From: Dyella thiooxydans
Lineage (GTDB): Bacteria; Pseudomonadota; Gammaproteobacteria; Xanthomonadales; Rhodanobacteraceae
NCBI RefSeq assembly: GCF_001641285.1
Contig: NZ_CP014841.1
Location: 248,001 to 312,000, forward strand
Reading direction: 5' to 3'
DNA length: 64,000 nucleotides
Below, in pieces: positions 63,385-64,000 of this stretch. The translations under genes and the position numbers were made by a program. The stretch's first letter is position 1; each line of letters begins with the position of its first letter. Under the pieces are notes generated by a model. The model made no database searches, was not told the DNA's origin, and was given only the letters and a program-made list of their open reading frames with translations.

Positions 63385-64000
63385 TCAGTCGATGATCGCG
63401 TGCGGAACGAAGCGCGAGGTGTCCTGGGTGATCAGGCTGGTGTCCTCGCGGATGCCGATGCCGGCCGGTACGTCGGCGATGATCCAGCTGCCGATCAGCG
63501 GATAGTTGCCGTCGAAGCACGGTAGCGGGTGGTATTGCTGGATGATCGCGGCGGGGTGGTCGCCGTAGGGCCCGTCCGAGCGGATGCGCTCCCCGCCCGC
63601 CGTGACCATCTCGATGTTGGCGCCTTCGCGGGAGAACAGCGGCTTGCGTACCCATCCCGCCTGCGGCTGGAAGTCGGCCTCGACGAAGTGTGCCGGAAGC
63701 AGGTTCGGATGGCCGGGGTGCCGCTCCCAGAGCAGCGGCAGGATCGCCTTGTTGCTCAGGATCGCCTTCCAGGCGGGCTCCAGCAGTTGCATGGCGTGGC
63801 GTCGGAGATCCGGTCCGAAGCGATCTTCCATCATGAACTCGAGAGGGTAGAGCTTGAACAGGGTCTGGATCACCCGGTCGGTGGTGTCGGTGAACCATCC
63901 GTCCGCGCTCAGGCCGATATCCTCGATCGCGACGTAGGCGGTCGCGATGCCGACCTGGTGCGCGCAATCGCGCAGGTAGTCGACCGTGGCGCGATCCTCC
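63385..64000 (-). CDS. Glutathionylspermidine synthase-like ATP-grasp protein (C-terminal part)
   Basis: The frame is open to the window edge on the minus strand, so the start is outside; 204 codons are seen. The stretches TLFKLYPLEFMMEDRFG, ILSNKAILPLLWERHPGHPN, GWVRKPLFSREGANI and IGSWIIADVPAGIGIRED match the C-terminal ATP-grasp half of the YgiC/YjfC/GSP-synthase family. These ligate a peptide-like substrate with a polyamine or related amine; the precise substrate is unknown. Confidence 0.88.
   Translation of the reverse strand, partial: EDRATVDYLRDCAHQVGIATAYVAIEDIGLSADGWFTDTTDRVIQTLFKLYPLEFMMEDRFGPDLRRHAMQLLEPAWKAILSNKAILPLLWERHPGHPNLLPAHFVEADFQPQAGWVRKPLFSREGANIEMVTAGGERIRSDGPYGDHPAAIIQQYHPLPCFDGNYPLIGSWIIADVPAGIGIREDTSLITQDTSRFVPHAIID

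Overview
The window is GC-rich and gene-dense. It looks like a gammaproteobacterial chromosome of the Xanthomonadales, most likely Rhodanobacteraceae (Rhodanobacter/Dyella-like). The reasons are the hfq-hflX-hflK-hflC-purA order, the AcnD-type methylcitrate genes (prpF-prpD), a separate kbl and tdh pair, and an effector with the VirD4-interacting C-terminal domain (XVIPCD) known from the Xanthomonadales type IV secretion system. No rRNA, tRNA or CRISPR array was found. Species and family are inferred from gene content only.

Layout. (1) 1-2273: end of a methylcitrate-cycle operon (prpF fragment, prpD). (2) 2409-5037: two tandem OmpA-family genes, identical by eye except for a 152-bp island. 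(3) 5120-11897: a seven-gene minus-strand lipid-modification operon (desaturase, FAD oxidoreductase, DUF1365, Cfa, DUF2878, DUF1295, second Cfa-like methyltransferase). (4) 12102-19894: RsuA-family pseudouridine synthase, kbl, a 1221-residue AsmA-like DUF748 protein, tdh and a glycine-rich secreted protein. (5) 19996-26451: miaA, hfq, hflX, hflK, hflC, purA. (6) 26452-32885: an accessory island anchored on the 3' end of purA. That 3' end plus its terminator recurs at 31229 (near-perfect) and 32752 (decayed). Between the copies lie two paralogous small genes (candidate immunity proteins), a 698-residue XVIPCD effector, hipBA and a fasciclin-domain gene. (7) 33029-40025: DUF302 gene, an IS256-family element abutting the truncated 3' end of a DUF262/DUF1524 (GmrSD-like) gene, a Fic gene with a palindromic operator, and an hsdR without hsdM or hsdS. 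(8) 40168-52891: an eight-gene minus-strand operon: gabT, a MocR-type regulator that has lost its PLP lysine, a nitrilase-superfamily amidase, a TonB-dependent receptor, a TPR-sulfotransferase, an MFS transporter, a succinate-semialdehyde dehydrogenase and a serine hydrolase. (9) 53442-64000: small periplasmic protein, M1 aminopeptidase, a duplicated REP-type hairpin block carrying a copy of the end of the OprB porin gene, oprB, a LytS/LytTR two-component system with a small exported protein, a GGDEF-EAL protein and the end of a glutathionylspermidine-synthase-like gene.

How it works together. The core blocks are housekeeping. Two accessory systems stand out. The first is the toxin/immunity plus hipBA island at purA, which would need a type IV secretion system encoded elsewhere. 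The second is the eight-gene operon: outer-membrane import, amide cleavage, inner-membrane transport, then GABA transamination and oxidation to succinate, under a regulator with a degenerate aminotransferase domain and an extra C-terminal domain. The restriction region looks like the wreck of a type I locus after an IS-adjacent deletion.
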